A DNA stretch of 64,000 bases from Channallabes apus (GCA_030522415.1 CM060104.1:16756229-16820228), one strand, 5' to 3'; shown: positions 26,622 to 38,027, counted from the stretch's first letter. Made by a program: numbers and translations. The notes: generated from the sequence alone by a model not told the origin.

Positions 26622-29600
26622 TCAAGATGACCATCGCCACCAGGCCACCTTTACTCTGTCCCACACTGCACCAAGAGAGTCAAAAGCAGGACGCACGTCC
26701 AAGATAGAGAACTGGTATGTGCTTTTTTCGAGGTCTCCTTCATAATAGTCAATCACATACCGGACCTCTTTTCCACAACGATCCACAATCCAGTCATGTC
26801 GGTCAAAGGGTAGTTCATATCTACGTGCATGAGCGCGCACAAAAAAACAAACAAACAAAAAAAAGTTAGAATACACGGTCCAGGGGAAACCGGAGCACAG
26901 TTATCTTGCAATACATCACTTATACAAAATACAACTTCATACCCCATCCAATGGCGTATCCGGGCCCTGGGTGAGAACTCCTTTGCTTTACCACCAAACC
27001 GTTTCAAAGAAGGACCACATGGACATTCACTACAAACCAGGAAAAAGTACAAGTGTGACACTTCAGTAGAAAGCTGTACATGCAACATTAACCCAATTAC
27101 TCACTCACTTGAACATGTGCAATGTTTACTTACTTTTACTTCTGTCATTTCACCACTGATTATGTGTAGTTATTCTGTTTAGCCATACACGTCATTTAAC
27201 ACACCAATACACAGTCCATACTGACACATACAGTACTGTACGCACCCTCATTACTTGCATTATGTTGCTTATATTTGTAATTGTATCGTCTCCCTTAACG
27301 TGGACAAATTAGAACACTGGAAGAATTTATATTATGAAGTAATGAGAGCACTACTAACTAAAACTTTAGGAATTTCATTGTTGTGTGACAAGCATGGCGC
27401 CGAGAGGATTGTATGGTGTTCTGTCCGAGTTGTCATTGGGATGTGATTGCGTTATTGCTCAGTCAATGGAGTTCTCACAACACCTTCGGGCTTGTGCTAT
27501 TAACATGGTAGGATCTTGCCATGTTATAGAAGAGCGCATTGAGTTCATATTACGTTCTTCTAGCACTTACCACACTAATGGTGTGCATGCAGAAGGTTAC
27601 AATGGTATCTACGTCACATTTAGAGAATTTAGTTATACTGGATCCAATTCCTCACACTATCACTTTGTGATGAAAAACTCTGCATGTATGTCACAGTATT
27701 TATTCCAACCCGGCAGTATTGATAGGTTTCCTAATGGTGACGAGACAAGAAAAGAGGATTTAAACTGAAAGGAAAATGAGGTAGATGACCACAAGGTGGC
27801 AGTAATGCAACACATTAAACCAAGCCAAAGGTAAGCACCAAAAAGACAAGACGAGAAGCCACTACAATGCAGTTGGTGTGTGTGAGTGACAGAGCGTGGT
27901 GTGATCTGACAGGACGTAGTAATAACTCTCGATCATGCACTTAACAGGTTCAAGAAGATTATGTGCGTGATTGTAAATAAGTAAAAACAGCATTGAGAAC
28001 CTGACATGGATGTGGCTAGGAGGAACTTCATAAATGCATATTTTTCCATTTTGACCCCACTAATGCTGTGTTCTGTACTTCATCAGAGTGTGATGGGGGC
28101 CTTATGTTCTCCATTTTTTCACAGATATATATAATGACTAATATGATTTAAGATTCAAGACTTTCATACAGAGTCACCAACCATTTAATAAAAATCCCTG
28201 TACACCTACATGCAACTTATGGCCATGTGGCAGTACCACTACATGCCTTAATTCACACAAATGCATGTCATGAGGTATGGTTCATTCTCACATCAAGCAT
28301 GTTTAGTTTATACTGGCTGCTTTAAGTATTTCGGTCACTGCTGATCTCCTGACAATTTCACACAAAAACTCTAAAATTTACACAGAATGGTTATAAAAAA
28401 AATAAAAATAAAAGTAAGCAGCAATTCTAGGGGTGGAAATGCCACGTGGGGAGAGATCAGAGGAGGATGTCTAGACCAGTTGGAGACAATGGAGAGCAGA
28501 TGTGTGGATCAGCTCAGTGTTATGGATGTGACATTTGGACTCATTGGTAAACAAAAAGCCTCAGAGCATGGACAAGCTTAGTCTAAGTGAATTAATTTAC
28601 AAAACAATGTAACCTCTTTAGGTAAAATTAACAAATTCTCAAAATTCACAGATTGACATCCTGAAAATATTCAGCATTTTGTCAGTATTATGGATGAAAC
28701 ATTAAAGGTACATGTTTTCCATAAACTCTTAATTTAAAGACAACTACAGAAAGCATTACACTTGATGGAGACGTGAATGAACACAAAAAGATTTGAAAAT
28801 GTTTCATTTTTTGAATAAATTATTTAGGATGAACTGGAATTGATGCAACATTTTCATGTTATGGATGCTGTGTGTTTGAACCAGTCCTCTATGAACTTCA
28901 TAAAGAAAAGCCTTTAATAGTAAATTAACAAAATTAATGAAAAAACTACCTAGAAAATTATTTAAATCAGCAAATACTGCTTACATTTATTTTCTGGTCT
29001 TTTCCACTCTTTTTCTCTAAAGGCTTTTTGTTATTTTTTTTGTTGCCAAGAATTGAATTTCAGTGTTTATTTTACAGGTAAATGTTACACTTGTACAGTG
29101 GCTTGCAAAAGTATTCGACCCCCTTGAACTTTTCCACATTTTGTCACATTACAGCCACAAACATGAATCAATTTTATTGGAATTCCACGTGAAAGACCAA
29201 TACGAAGTGGTGTACACGTGAGAAGTGGAACGAAAATCATACATGATTCCAAACATTTTTTTACAAATAAATAACTGAAAAGTGGGGTGTGCATAATTAT
29301 TCAGCCCCCTGAGTCAATACTTTGTAGAACCACCTTTTGCTGCAATTACAGCTGCCAGTCTTTCAGGGTATGTCTCTACCAGCTTTGCACATCTAGAGAC
29401 TGAAATCCTTGCCCATTCTTCTTTGCAAAACAGCTCCAGCTCAGTCAGATTAGATGGACAGTGATTGTAAACAGCAGTTTTCAGATCTTGCCACAGATTC
29501 TCGATTGGATTTAGATCTGGACTTTGACTGGGCCATTCTAACACATGGATATGCTTTGTTTTAAACCATTCCATTGTTCCCCTGGCTTTATGTTTAGGGT

Positions 29601-31969
29601 TGTTGTCCTGCTGGAAGGTGAACCTCCACCACAGTCTCAAGTCTTTTGCAGACTCCAAGAGGTTTTCTTCCAAGATTGCCCTGTATTTGGCTCCATCCAT
29701 CTTCCCATCGTCTCTGACCCGCTTCCCTGTCCCTGCTGAAGAGAAGCACCCCCAGAGCATGATGCTGCCACCACCATATTTGACAGTGGGGATGGTGTGT
29801 TCAGAGTGATGTGCAGTGTTCGTTTTCCGCCACACATGGCGTTTTGCATTTTGGTCAAAACGTTCCATTTTGGTCTCATCTGACCAGAGCACCTTCTTCC
29901 ACAGGTTTGCTGTGCAAACAGGATTCTTATGGTTTTCTGTTAACAATGGCTTTCTTCTTGCCACTCTTCTATAAAGGCCAACTTTGTCCATAGGACAACT
30001 ATTAGTTGTGCACTGCACAGATTCCCCCACCTGAGCTGTAGATCTCTGCAGATCGTCCAGAGTCACCATGGGCCTCTTGGCTGCATTTCTGATCAGCGCT
30101 CTCCTTGTTCGGCCTGTGAGTTTAGGTGGACGGCCTTGTCTTGGTAGGTTTACAGTTGTGCCATACTCCTTCCATTTCTGAATGATCGCTTGAACAGTGC
30201 TCCGTGGGATGTTCAAGGGTTTGGAAATCTTTTTGTAGCCTAAGCCTGCTTTAAATTTCTCACTTACTTTATCCCTGACCTGTCTGGTGTGTTCTTTGGA
30301 CTTCATGGTGTTGTTGCTCCCAATATTCTCTTAGACAACCTCTGAAGCTGTCACAGAGCAGCTGTATTTGTACTGACATTAGATTACACACAGGTGCGCT
30401 CTATTTAGTCATTAGCACTCATCAGGCAATGTCTATGGGCAACTGACTGCACTCAGACCAAAGGGGGCCGAATAATTACGCACACCCCACTTTTCAGTTA
30501 TTTATTTGTAAAAAAAAAATTTGGAATCATGTATGATTTTCGTTCCACTTCTCACGTGTACACCACTTTGTATTGGTCTTTCACGTGGAATTCAAATAAA
30601 ATTGATTCATGTTTGTGGCTGTAATGTGACAAAATGTGGAAAAGTTCAAGGGGGGCCACTTATATGCAGATGTAATTGTCCAGTATTTTTAGTGCAACTG
30701 TGTGGTTTGGTAAGGACTAATTATGCCTGCTTTTTCCCCCCTCCACGGTAGGGTTGGGCTTTGCGTCCAATATGTCTGGGGTGTCTACAGCAATGTAATC
30801 ACTCTTTACAACTCTGGTGGGCAGAAAAGCATTTCAGAATTCACAAGCTTGAGGTTAGAACTCTACAAATGTGCTGTTTGAGCTGCTTGTGATGAGCAAA
30901 TGTTCCTAAATAAAGTGGACAGGGGGTGCATTGAAACTACTACTAATAATAATATCACCACCACCACAAGAATAATCTACTCACTTCGCATGCAGTGCCT
31001 CCCACTTCAGGATCTCTTCCCAGGCCTGGTCATTGTTGCGGTTGTGGATTTTAATGATGTTTGTCATGTCATCTGGGGAAAGGGTCTCTTCCTTCCAATG
31101 CCACCTATAAAAATAAATGATCATGTTTATGCTTCTGATCTGTTTCTGTTTATAAGCTGACATTAATTCACCACACAGTACATCTGTCCAGATGCAATAA
31201 AGAATATATAAAGCTCACATCAATTTTATTTCCTATTAATTGGCAAATTCAAATTCTTAAGAAGCTAATTAGAAACCAAAGGATGTGTCCTTCATTTCAT
31301 AAAAGATTTTGCATAGTTCTAGGGCACTCATCCTCACTGCAGGCCAGATACTTATCTAAGTTCAGATGCAAACACATGGCTACAACACTAGCCATATTGC
31401 ATAGCATGACAAACACCACAATTATCTTAACTCTATATTTTTGTTGCCTACACTGATAGACTAAAATGATTGCTTACTAACTAAATTTATTTAATTGATA
31501 TAAAGGTTACGGTCACTGAGAGGATAAGAGAAGAGACATTTGTGTTTTGTAAGATCTAAACTAAGATGTAATAGAAGTAAGAATTAAAAGTATTATGGTA
31601 TGAGGGCATAGGCACAAAGTACTATTAGTCAAGTATTTTCCACCCCAATTAGGGACATCCGGGTTCTCCTCACAGCTCTCCAAAACTTCGCCATTAAGAG
31701 AAAATAAATATTTTTGAAATCACTTCACATCAAGGAAAATCACTTATAAAACTTGTTTTTAAACATACAAAAAAAATCTAAACCAACCCTTTTCTTAACA
31801 TGGCGTTCCAGAACATTTGCTCGGAGGGATACACCCAGTTTTTATCCGTCCCGTGTCTAGGAATTTTGGACTCCTCTCTGTTGACTGGTAATGGGAAAGG
31901 CTGGTCAGCAGCTGGCTGTTGGTTTGGCGGTGGCATCTAAAGGAAACGGATGCACAACATGGTCAGGTT

Positions 31970-32008
<39 letters not shown>

Positions 32009-32395
32009 GGATACATGCATCATATATGAAAGTGATAGTTAAAGTACCATGTTTGTTGGATCAATGTCTGTGTCTGACATTTCTTTTGTAGCCTTCATGG
32101 GACACCCGACAAAGTCATAGGCCCTGTCCTGGTGCGCTGGTCCCTGAGGAGCAGTGGTCTGAGACTCAGCCTGATGCATGGGGCACTCAGATGGAGGAGA
32201 ACCTTGTATTTTAGACATGTTCAACATTTGCAGTTAGTGCTCACGTAGTACATTCATCTGAGAATATTAAAGTGTTGCAATAGACTGACTTTCCTGGCGC
32301 GCCTGGTGCATCGGGCAGCCCGGTGGTGGCGTGCTGATCCCATGGTGAGCGTCTGCTTTGACTGTGGCAGCAGGATTTGACGCTGAGCCTCCCAT
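26622..32395 (-). CDS. hccs: Holocytochrome c-type synthase (cytochrome c heme lyase), complete
   Basis: The product attaches heme covalently to apocytochrome c (and c1) through thioether bonds, at the inner membrane of mitochondria, intermembrane-space side. Six coding exons, all with GT..AG junctions and consistent phase: 32395-32290, 32202-32048, 31936-31788, 31104-30985, 27029-26943 and 26820-26622. They total 816 nt, or 271 residues (human 268). The N-terminal region has three Cys-Pro heme-binding motifs (GCPMHQ at Cys27, ECPMHQ at Cys42, GCPMK at Cys69). The core has [20 protein letters not shown] with the heme-ligand His at 157 (human His154) and LKWEALH. The C-terminal part has [32 protein letters not shown] and the closing [11 protein letters not shown]. 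The ATG follows a 5' non-coding exon. The 4-kb fifth coding-region intron carries a Tc1 transposon. Confidence 0.97.
27385..27768 (+). other. 127-codon open frame in hccs intron, unidentified
   Basis: An ATG-initiated frame of 127 codons on the strand opposite hccs. The translation is not low-complexity and has six Cys, but I recognise no family, no signal peptide and no splice context. A chance frame or a fragment of an unknown repeat are the likeliest explanations. It is listed because its length is unusual for this AT-rich region. Confidence 0.2.
29096..29310 (+). repeat. Left inverted terminal repeat of the Tc1 element
   Basis: Matches the reverse complement of 30,473-30,660 almost throughout. 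Shared blocks include TTCCACATTTTGTCACATTA and GTGGGGTGTGC. Full-length at the tip. Confidence 0.9.
29314..30306 (-). CDS. Tc1-family transposase, 330 aa, uninterrupted
   Basis: Cut-and-paste transposase that binds the inverted repeats and excises or inserts the element at TA. Residues 1-110 hold the paired helix-turn-helix DNA-binding region ([20 protein letters not shown]; the [12 protein letters not shown] linker is an AT-hook-like GRPR-type motif). The catalytic core has the first Asp in LWSDETK, the second in [11 protein letters not shown] and the Glu in NPIENLW. I count 34 residues between the second Asp and the Glu, the DD34E spacing of Tc1 elements. Length is within the family's usual 330-345. 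No stop or frameshift is seen. It shares orientation with hccs and is an intronic passenger, not an hccs exon. Whether it is expressed or active is unknown, and a small in-frame loss in the 115-130 region is possible. Confidence 0.93.
   Translation of the reverse strand: MKSKEHTRQVRDKVSEKFKAGLGYKKISKPLNIPRSTVQAIIQKWKEYGTTVNLPRQGRPPKLTGRTRRALIRNAAKRPMVTLDDLQRSTAQVGESVQCTTNSCPMDKVGLYRRVARRKPLLTENHKNPVCTANLWKKVLWSDETKMERFDQNAKRHVWRKTNTAHHSEHTIPTVKYGGGSIMLWGCFSSAGTGKRVRDDGKMDGAKYRAILEENLLESAKDLRLWWRFTFQQDNNPKHKARGTMEWFKTKHIHVLEWPSQSPDLNPIENLWQDLKTAVYNHCPSNLTELELFCKEEWARISVSRCAKLVETYPERLAAVIAAKGGSTKY
30473..30660 (-). repeat. Right inverted terminal repeat, tip deleted
   Basis: Inverted copy of the left repeat, but the tip reads AGTGGCCCCCCTTGAAC on the minus strand where the left reads CAGTGGC, sixteen further bases, then CCCCCTTGAAC. 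The outer transposase-cleavage sequence is therefore damaged. Confidence 0.85.
31974..32006. repeat. Poly(A) tract in hccs intron
   Basis: More than thirty A with no target repeat seen. On the hccs-sense strand it is a poly(T) tract about 40-70 bases upstream of the exon beginning at 31,936, so it could lengthen the polypyrimidine region. Confidence 0.9.
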
Positions 32396-32919
32396 CCTGA
32401 AGTCTGATCTGTTGAAAAAGAAATAAAGGCAAAAAGATATGCCTCAATCTATAAAGAGCCAAACAACAAACCAAACTGCACACCATGTTCATGTGTTTGC
32501 CTAAAGTAATTAATAAGTGTAAATCAAATAGGAAAATAAGTTAATTAACAAACTAATTTGCATGAGATGACCTTTAAAGCAAACCAAGACCAAACCAAAG
32601 GGGTTTGCTTATCAATAGTTTACTTCAAAAAGATATTTTAATTACACACTGTTTAATTTAAACGGAGCTGCTCTCAATTAAATGAGTTACAACTCGGACA
32701 AAAAAAAATCTTACTTTGGGAAAAGAAAATAAACACAGAAATAAGAGACTAATTAGCTCCAAGTTGCCCATCAACAGTAACAGCTAGTTATTTAACATTA
32801 TCACCTATTCGTTTAAACTAATGATAGTAACGACTGCTACTAATACCAGATAATTGTAAACAGTTACATTCCTTCCACATACAGTAAAGTACAGAACACA
32901 CCAGACATAGAGGTTTTAC

Positions 32920-33000
32920 CTCCGTTAACCGGCTCACAGTCCTCAATGTCAACGTGCAATCGCACAGCCGGCAACTACCCACAATCCTTTACTGCTTCTT
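32920..33000 (-). other. hccs: Probable 5' non-coding exon and start region of hccs
   Basis: On the minus strand the sequence reads ACGGAG|GTAAAACC, a good splice donor at 32,919-32,918. A matching acceptor (CAACAG) sits 13 bases upstream of the hccs ATG. The segment is GC-richer than its surroundings, as expected of a promoter-proximal exon. The transcription start is not defined; the upstream limit is a guess. Confidence 0.6.
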
Positions 33001-33004
33001 CTTC

Positions 33005-34061
33005 TTTGAGATTTTCTAATGGCTAACACCTAGCTTATATGTGCATTATCGCCATCTGCTGGACAGAATTGTGGCCCATCAGATTAGCAGGGCTTTTTTA
33101 ATTAGGTTATTAGGGTACCCTTCGAAGTATACTTTACAGAAGCGCATTGCATTCACAAAAGAAAAAAAATCTCAAGAATTATTGTCATAATTATGACTTA
33201 ATATCCCGTAATCATGAGGTCCTGATCTCATAATTATGACTTACTATCTCATAATTATGACTACTATCTCATAATTATGAGATAAGGGGAAGCAGTTTGT
33301 GGCAGGGGCACCTCAAGTGAACTCCGCGAGGATCCAGAATTTTATGCAGGTGCCAGTTAGTTTTTTGAGATACCACAAACCCAGCTTGGATGCATTTCAA
33401 ATGCATGATTTTGTATCCATGAAGCATTCCGTATTGGTTATGTTATGTGGGGCGTTATGGAGAGCTGCACCACGAGATGTTATCATGTGTATAAGAGCCT
33501 TAACGCAGGGCTTTAGAGGGGGTCAATGAAATAGGAGTTGTTGTGAGAGTGATTATAATACGCAGGGGGGGGGGGGGGCTTTCCGTTTGGAGATAGCGGG
33601 GGATTATTAATTAAGAACTTAAAAGGAAAAAAGTTAAACAAAAAAAAAATTTATTGAACTGAAAACACAAAATGAATAGAGCTCATCGTCTACGTGAGAA
33701 CGGACGGGGCTCAGGAAACTAAAAAACTTTAGATCATCTCCTGGCGTTCGCCTTTACTGAGGATGTATAAGAGAGATAGAGACAGAGAGGGGGGGGGTCT
33801 GTTTTGTACTTTCATACTACCTAAATGATGTTAAAAAAAATGGAGCTTCAAAAAGGATTTATATATTTATCATTATTATCGAGAATGACATCATATTAAA
33901 AGGACACAAAAATTGCATCTTAATTTGATCATGAAATCCTTAGTATTAGATTGGATAGTAATCGGTACAAAAAAAATAATCTCAGTACATTTTAATCAAT
34001 TATTATTATAATTAATCAATAATTTATTTACAAGTTATACACGTTTCGATGGTATGTTTCA
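33005..34061. other. Repeat-rich DNA upstream of hccs
   Basis: No gene is seen. 33,175-33,285 repeats the word TCTCATAATTATGA several times; the word contains the palindrome CATAATTATG. A G run lies at 33,567-33,578. A 76-codon frame at 33,299 resembles nothing known to me. Confidence 0.4.
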
Positions 34062-34189
34062 GTGGCGTAGATTTAGGGTGGACGGTGGTGATGTGTCCCC
34101 ACCAATATCCTCCGACCATTGAAATGTCCCCACCAATAATTTAATCCACTTTTTTTTTTTTTTATCATTCTGTCAACATTAACCTAGAC

Positions 34190-34744
34190 CAGAGGTGTCA
34201 AGTAACGAAGTACAAATACTTCGTTACCTTACTTAAGTAGAAATTTTGGGTATCTATACTTTACTGGAGTAATTATTTTTCAGCCGACTTTTTACTTCTA
34301 CTCCTTACATTTTTAAGCAATTATCTGTACTTTCTACTCCTTACTTTTAAAAAACAGCCTCGTTACTCTATTTTTATGATCAGAACGCGCAACCCCTCCG
34401 GTCGCATGATAAGAACGCGCACAACGCCCCCCCCCCCCCCGTCACATGATCAGAACGCGCACAACGCCCCACCCCCGTCACATGATCAGAACGCGCACAA
34501 CGCCCCCCCCCCCCCCCCCCCCCCCCGTCACATGATCAGAACGCGCACAACGCCCCCCCCCGTCACATGATCGGAAAGCGAGACCTTAATGCTTTTTTCC
34601 CCCCTCACGGTACTTTTACTTTTATACTTTAAGTAGTACTTTAAAAAGCTTGGGGTGATACTTCAACTTCTAAAGAAGTATTTCTGAACCCTAGTATCTA
34701 TACTTCTACTCAAGTAATGAATGTGAATACTTTTGACACCACTG
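34190..34744. mobile_element. Nested hAT-type element 1
   Basis: Ends CAGAGGTGTCAA and TTGACACCACTG are inverted, flanked by the perfect 8-bp duplication ACCTAGAC (34,182-34,189 and 34,745-34,752). The interior is built of short words such as TACTTCTACTCC and contains a C-rich minisatellite. No coding capacity. Confidence 0.88.
34376..34590. repeat. C-rich minisatellite inside nested hAT 1
   Basis: Five copies of a unit built from GATCAGAACGCGCACAACGC, a C run of variable length (up to about 26), and GTCACAT. The C runs differ sharply between copies, suggesting rapid length change. Confidence 0.85.
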
Positions 34745-35268
34745 ACCTAGACACGCAGAAAGGGATAAATCACGTTCTCTCCTTGAGTCCTCCCGCCCCC
34801 AAAACACATATGAACATTTTGATTGGCTGTGCCTTTCCCTGCTATCATGTGATAGGCTATTGGCTGCGTTCAGATACAAGCAGCGCCAAATGCAGTGGAT
34901 TTTTTTCCCCGTGTGAGAAGGTGTGTTGGGTGACAGACATGCATGATGAAAAAAAAGAAGCTGGACATAAGGAGCTTTTTTTTCCAAAGAGAAGTGTAAG
35001 TCACTTCAAGTTCGCTAGTGAATCCATCAAAGTAACGACAACAGTTAACGTTAATGCTAGTGTTTATTTATTTATTTATTTATTATTTTTTTACCGCTTT
35101 GACTCACATTCATTAAGGCAGGGCAGCTTATAGTCTGTGAATACGGACTTAAAACTAACAGCAGATTAAACAGCTAAATGTAAAAGTATAAATATGATCC
35201 CTGTCAGTCTCCTAATCTAATGACTGTTTGTCAGAAATCAGTATTGTGAAATAAATTGATAAGCTAAT

Positions 35269-36386
35269 TAGGGTTGGGTATCGTTTGGGTTTTTTTCGAT
35301 ACCGGTGCCAAATCGATACTTTGAAAACGGTGCCGGTGCCAAAACGGTGCCTGAACCGATACTTTTAAGCCAAAAAATTATAGTGGATGACTCAAGAATT
35401 AATTTTTATTGAACAAAAAATTTTATGCTTAAAATTTAACAATATATTAAAAGTTTAAAGTATATATATGAATATGTAAGCTTCAAATTTTAGCAATTCT
35501 TTTGCAGAAATTTCACCATATTTGCCTTTTCTGTCAAAATATGACTCCTTTCCTACTTATTGCAGGCCTGCACAGGACATGTATAGCCTTCTTTACAATG
35601 GTAAATGGGGTCACTGTTGTAGTACTACTAGTACTAGCTGGAAAGCCATAATTATAAACAGAATCCATGTTACATTAGTTTTTTACAAATCGTTTGACTA
35701 TTTGTTAGCATGAATGCAAGATTTGCATTTTGCTATTAACATTACATTATCCTACTACTAACCTGCGGAAAGTCTGCTGACGTCATCATAATCGGTGACT
35801 CCTTTTTGCTACAGTTGATATGACTGGGACTGAGGGTCATCCACACTGATAGCGCCAGCTGTTGTCCACAAGCCTAAACACGGTGCCTCCGTATGCTTTT
35901 AACTTTATTCCGTCTGCCCTCGAATGTTTCAGTAGATTTAACGTGTTTCCGCCTTTACACGCAACTGCTGTAAGACATTCGCTGCACGTCGCGGTGTGTG
36001 AATCCTTTCTTGTGAAATGCAGCCACACTTTCGACCGTTTAGTTTTAGGCATTTTAACGAGAGTTGTTTACTTTAGCATGCTAAGCTATCGGTAGACCGC
36101 CTGCTGCCGTCAGAGCGAGTGTAACGTTAGTTACTGCGTTCACGCGCATGTCGGATGGTCTCTCATTTCCGGATGATTTGTGCTTTTAATTTTTTTACTT
36201 AATCTAATAAACGATTAATCTACAAAAATATATGAATCTAGAGAACAAATATTTAAATCGACAATTCAGGCATTTAAGTGGCACCGAAATGAGGCACCGA
36301 AATTCGCGTTTCTGTTTCGGTCCGGTACATACCGGTTCTGTAGGTACCGGTGCCGTATTGGCACCGGGTTTCGGTACCCAACCCTA
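35269..36386. mobile_element. Nested hAT-type element 2
   Basis: Starts TAGGGTTGGGTATCG and ends with its inverse ACCCAACCCTA at 36,386, flanked by the perfect 8-bp duplication AAGCTAAT (35,261-35,268 and 36,387-36,394). ACCGGTGCC-type words repeat near both ends. It carries a BED-finger remnant but no catalytic core, so it is an internal-deletion derivative. Confidence 0.9.
35837..36052 (-). pseudogene. BED zinc-finger remnant of a hAT transposase
   Basis: A 71-residue frame: MPKTKRSKVWLHFT, then CSEC, then an N-LLKH stretch. It follows the BED-type finger layout (aromatic W-x-H-F near the start, C-x2-C, then a His-containing helix) that begins many hAT transposases and ZBED proteins. The second zinc His is not clear (LLKHSRADG). 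The RNase H-like core and dimerisation domain are absent. Confidence 0.65.
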
Positions 36387-37837
36387 AAGCTAATATACTA
36401 ATCTTGACATATGGCTAGAATTTAGTTGACACCAATAGACAATCCACTTCGCACAAATAGTTTTTAAAATACATTCACTGACTTGGCAAACATTAATGAT
36501 TTGATTCGAGGTTTGCACACTAAGACACTAAGAAAAAGTGAAATAAAATGATTGCTGTTTAAATAGCATGTGTTTATCCTGTTTTGTCAGGTTTGCAAGC
36601 CACTGTAGTTGTCCTGAGATTTAACATTGTTACCAGTAATAGGCTGAGGCATTCTCTGTCCATGCTCATAAGGAATCCCTCAATGTTTTTTAATTAGGGG
36701 ACAGAAGCAGATCAGCCATGTTGTAGTTCAGGTGAAGAGGCGAGGTCACAGGAGGTCAATCTGAATGTTGATTATATATATAAAACATATAATATGTGTG
36801 CGTGTATTATACATGTTGATTATACTAATATTTAGCATTATGAGGAGTGATAGGCTGAGGATGTACAGTAAGTGATTCATTAGTGTTTTGGCAAAAGTTT
36901 TGAACTGACATGTTTCACTTTTTTGTCACGCTATTTCACCAGGTGGTAATGCTGTCCGGTCCTAGTGCAGTCAGAGGGGAAGAGTTAGGGTCAAAGGCAT
37001 TGTTCACCCCCCCAAAAAAAACTTGACTCACTATTTACTCCTTAAGTGGTTCCAAAGTTTTATGATTTTCGTTATTTTGTTGAATACAAAATAAGATTTT
37101 GTGAAAAAAAGCTGAAAACCGTTAAATATTGACTTCCGTAGCAGGAAAAACAAATACTATGTAAATCAATGATTACAGGTTTTCATCATTCTACAAAATA
37201 TCTTCTTTAGTGTTTATCAGAAGGAAAAAAAGAACAGCCTGGACAATATTGATGTCAAACAAATATGCCAGCAGTTTATTTCTGTTAACGAGAGGCGAAG
37301 GCATGTTTTTGTCTCCTTCATATAGGAGCAATAGGCATTGAGCTGTTGTGTGGTACCTAACAGTAGTTCATGTTTAGATGTAATCTACTTTTTTATATAT
37401 ATACAGATGTTTGAGATGTTTCATTTGCACTAGGGCTCAATAAAGAAGTTTTTATTTTATTAAAGACTATCTTTTTGTCAGTTATTAAACATTCCTTTAA
37501 CATTACACTATTCCTTAATTTAACTTAATGAATTGCATTTTGAGTGGATTAATATCAATCGAAGCATTGCTAGTATTAATGTAAAGTGATTTTGCACCAT
37601 ATTAAGAAAAACATGTATTCAGTGGACATAGTTGGGGTGGGAGGTTGGTAGGTGGGGCAGGGGATTGGGGGGTTGGTGGGTGGAACAGGGGATTGGGGGT
37701 GGGGTATTAGTTGGAGTCATAGGTCCCCACCAATGTCCAGAGCAAACCTACGCCCTTGGTATGTTTTATATTGGTATCAGTTTTTGTTTCAATAAATATT
37801 CAATTCCCTTCCCTTAGGAATTTTTTTTCTACCAAGC

Positions 37838-37920
37838 CACGGGTGGATCAGTGGTGGGTGTTTTTTCTGCCATGTGGAAGGCCTGGGTTCGATTCCCAGC
37901 CAGTGCATATTGTGACATCA
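37838..37920 (+). repeat. tRNA-like SINE fragment
   Basis: GGATCAGTGG and GGGTTCGATTCCC lie about 45 bases apart, like A- and B-boxes; sister of the fragment at 14,915. Too short and poorly paired to be a tRNA gene. Confidence 0.55.
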
Positions 37921-37988
37921 CATTGAGTGACATCATAGTGTGATGCATTTTTTCCAGCATTTGGGATTTAAAGATCTAAACATAAAAT

Positions 37989-37991
<3 letters not shown>

Positions 37992-38024
<33 letters not shown>
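37992..38024. repeat. Poly(C) tract, 33 C
   Basis: An uninterrupted run of 33 C. Length may be unreliable in any assembly. Confidence 0.95.

Positions 38025-38027
<3 letters not shown>

Larger units (their letters stand above)
29096..30660 (-). mobile_element. Tc1-like DNA transposon with an open transposase frame
   Basis: A 1.56-kb element with roughly 200-bp inverted terminal repeats (29,096-29,310 and 30,473-30,660), flanked by TA at 29,094-29,095 and 30,661-30,662, inside the large hccs intron. The left tip reads CAGTGGCTTGCAAAAGTATT. The right tip has lost a 16-bp block and the terminal C, so the two tips no longer match. The transposase gene lies between the repeats. The retained frame suggests a fairly recent arrival. 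Confidence 0.93.
34070..37758. mobile_element. hAT-type DNA element, host of two nested insertions
   Basis: The outer element starts CAGTGGCGTAGATTT at 34,070 and ends AAACCTACGCCCTTG at 37,758, a short imperfect inverted repeat. It is bracketed by a perfect 8-bp duplication GTATGTTT (34,062-34,069 and 37,759-37,766), the hAT signature. Shared internal words such as GTCCCCACCAAT occur just inside both ends. No transposase frame is present, so it is non-autonomous. Two younger hAT elements sit inside it; without them it would be about 2.0 kb. Confidence 0.8.

Noticed and set aside
29545..29993. Plus-strand frames of 60-69 codons
   Set aside because: Shadows of the minus-strand Tc1 transposase.
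34376..34570. Frame encoding a Pro-rich HDQNAHNAPPP repeat
   Set aside because: Generated by the C-rich minisatellite inside a hAT element.
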